64,000 bases of DNA from Agrobacterium tumefaciens. Its GTDB lineage: Bacteria > Pseudomonadota > Alphaproteobacteria > Rhizobiales > Rhizobiaceae. The notes beneath the pieces were generated by a model that saw only the letters and a program-made list of their open reading frames with translations, was not told the origin of the DNA and ran no database searches. Location: assembly GCF_013318015.2 (NCBI RefSeq), contig NZ_CP115842.1, forward strand, positions 806,001 through 870,000, written 5' to 3'. The position numbers and the translations under genes were made by a program. Below are positions 63,647 to 64,000 of this stretch, one piece after another (the first letter of the stretch is position 1; each line of letters opens with the position of its first letter).

Positions 63647-64000
63647 ATGACCACAGCCGGAGAGGACAGGACAGGCAGAAAGCGCCCTACCGGCGCATTC
63701 GCGCAGCGGCCGGATCTTGCCCGCCGGGTTGCGGCTAAACGCTTCTTCGCAAAAATCGTGTTGTTTTCGGAAAGAGTAGCACCGAAGACGCTGTGGCCGC
63801 TTTCCATCGCCGCCGCGTTTCTAGCGCTCGCATGGTTCGGCCTCTACCGGCAAATGCCTGACTTCGTGCGGCTGGGCATCGTTTTCCTGCTGGTTTTCGG
63901 TTTCATCAGCACCATCCTGCCAATCGTCCGGCTGAAATGGCCGACAGACAACGACGCGTCCCGCCTTCTGGAAGAACGCAATGGTCTCGCTCACCAGCCA
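63647..64000 (+). CDS. DUF4175/TIGR02302-like membrane protein, 5' part only
   Basis: From ATG 63647 (GGGAG upstream) an open frame runs off the window after 118 codons. Two membrane helices (LWPLSIAAAFLALAWFGLYR, then LGIVFLLVFGFISTILPIVR) are followed by DNDASRLLEERNGLAHQP. That pattern matches the large DUF4175 proteins (about 850 aa) usually found next to lysA in Rhizobiales. The function is unknown. The first 46 residues are basic and likely cytoplasmic. Confidence 0.82.
   Translation, partial: MTTAGEDRTGRKRPTGAFAQRPDLARRVAAKRFFAKIVLFSERVAPKTLWPLSIAAAFLALAWFGLYRQMPDFVRLGIVFLLVFGFISTILPIVRLKWPTDNDASRLLEERNGLAHQP

Noticed and set aside
1..64000. tRNA, rRNA, insertion sequence, integrase or phage genes
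   Set aside because: I looked for transposase and integrase motifs, terminal repeats and tRNA-like cloverleaf sequence and found none I could support.

Overview
The window looks like a chromosomal segment of an Agrobacterium/Rhizobium-group alphaproteobacterium, probably Agrobacterium. This is inferred from gene families, moderately high GC, typical alphaproteobacterial regulators (PccR/ScfR type, ROK repressors, a PraR-like XRE protein), a fused ExoP-type Wzc kinase, RTX-linked GH16 glycanase and the lptM-lysA-DUF4175 order. No rRNA, tRNA, IS element, phage gene or CRISPR array was seen. Two genes run off the window: a Wzx-like flippase on the left and a DUF4175-type membrane protein on the right.

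Positions 1-20.5 kb hold an exopolysaccharide locus: partial flippase, four GT4 glycosyltransferases, a Tat-exported clan-A-like glycoside hydrolase, an acyltransferase-3 protein, a secreted Ala/Gly/Ser-rich protein, a Wzc/ExoP co-polymerase kinase, two Wzy/O-antigen-ligase-like proteins, an SGNH hydrolase and an RTX-GH16 glycanase. A GreA/GreB-family gene sits inside it. Polymerisation, export, decoration and trimming are all represented.

Positions 20.5-28.1 kb hold an ABC sugar-type uptake operon (binding protein, two permeases, ATPase) joined to a glycerophosphodiester phosphodiesterase and a sugar-phosphate isomerase/epimerase-like protein. A divergent ROK repressor and a perfect 9+9 bp palindrome control it. 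Two hypothetical genes follow.

Positions 29.2-35.6 kb hold the most unusual block: a SARP/BTAD-TPR regulator, a 142-aa cysteine-free protein, a YcaO, a TfuA and a pentein-fold (agmatine-deiminase-like) protein, tightly packed and partly stop/start-overlapped, then a PraR-like XRE regulator and a 77-aa protein. This reads as a RiPP-like or protein-thioamidation system with a possible arginine-modifying step.

Positions 35.8-40.5 kb are a xylose-type ABC operon (xylGHF-like) with a divergent ROK XylR and a perfect 12+12 bp operator. Then come glpD with GlpR-like direct repeats, and a propionyl-CoA module: methylmalonyl-CoA epimerase, mutase, PccA, a small conserved-looking protein, a YghU-type GST, PccB and the divergent PccR with TTTGCAAA boxes. 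A PduO-type cobalamin adenosyltransferase at 55.3 kb could supply the mutase cofactor.

The remainder is housekeeping: AlkA-like glycosylase, GluQRS, YihY/BrkB membrane protein, SDR, HIG1-like protein, rhomboid, etfBA behind a LiuR-like box, 3-hydroxybutyryl-CoA dehydrogenase, TlpA, argH, lptM, lysA. All function calls come from reading motifs; no database search was run.
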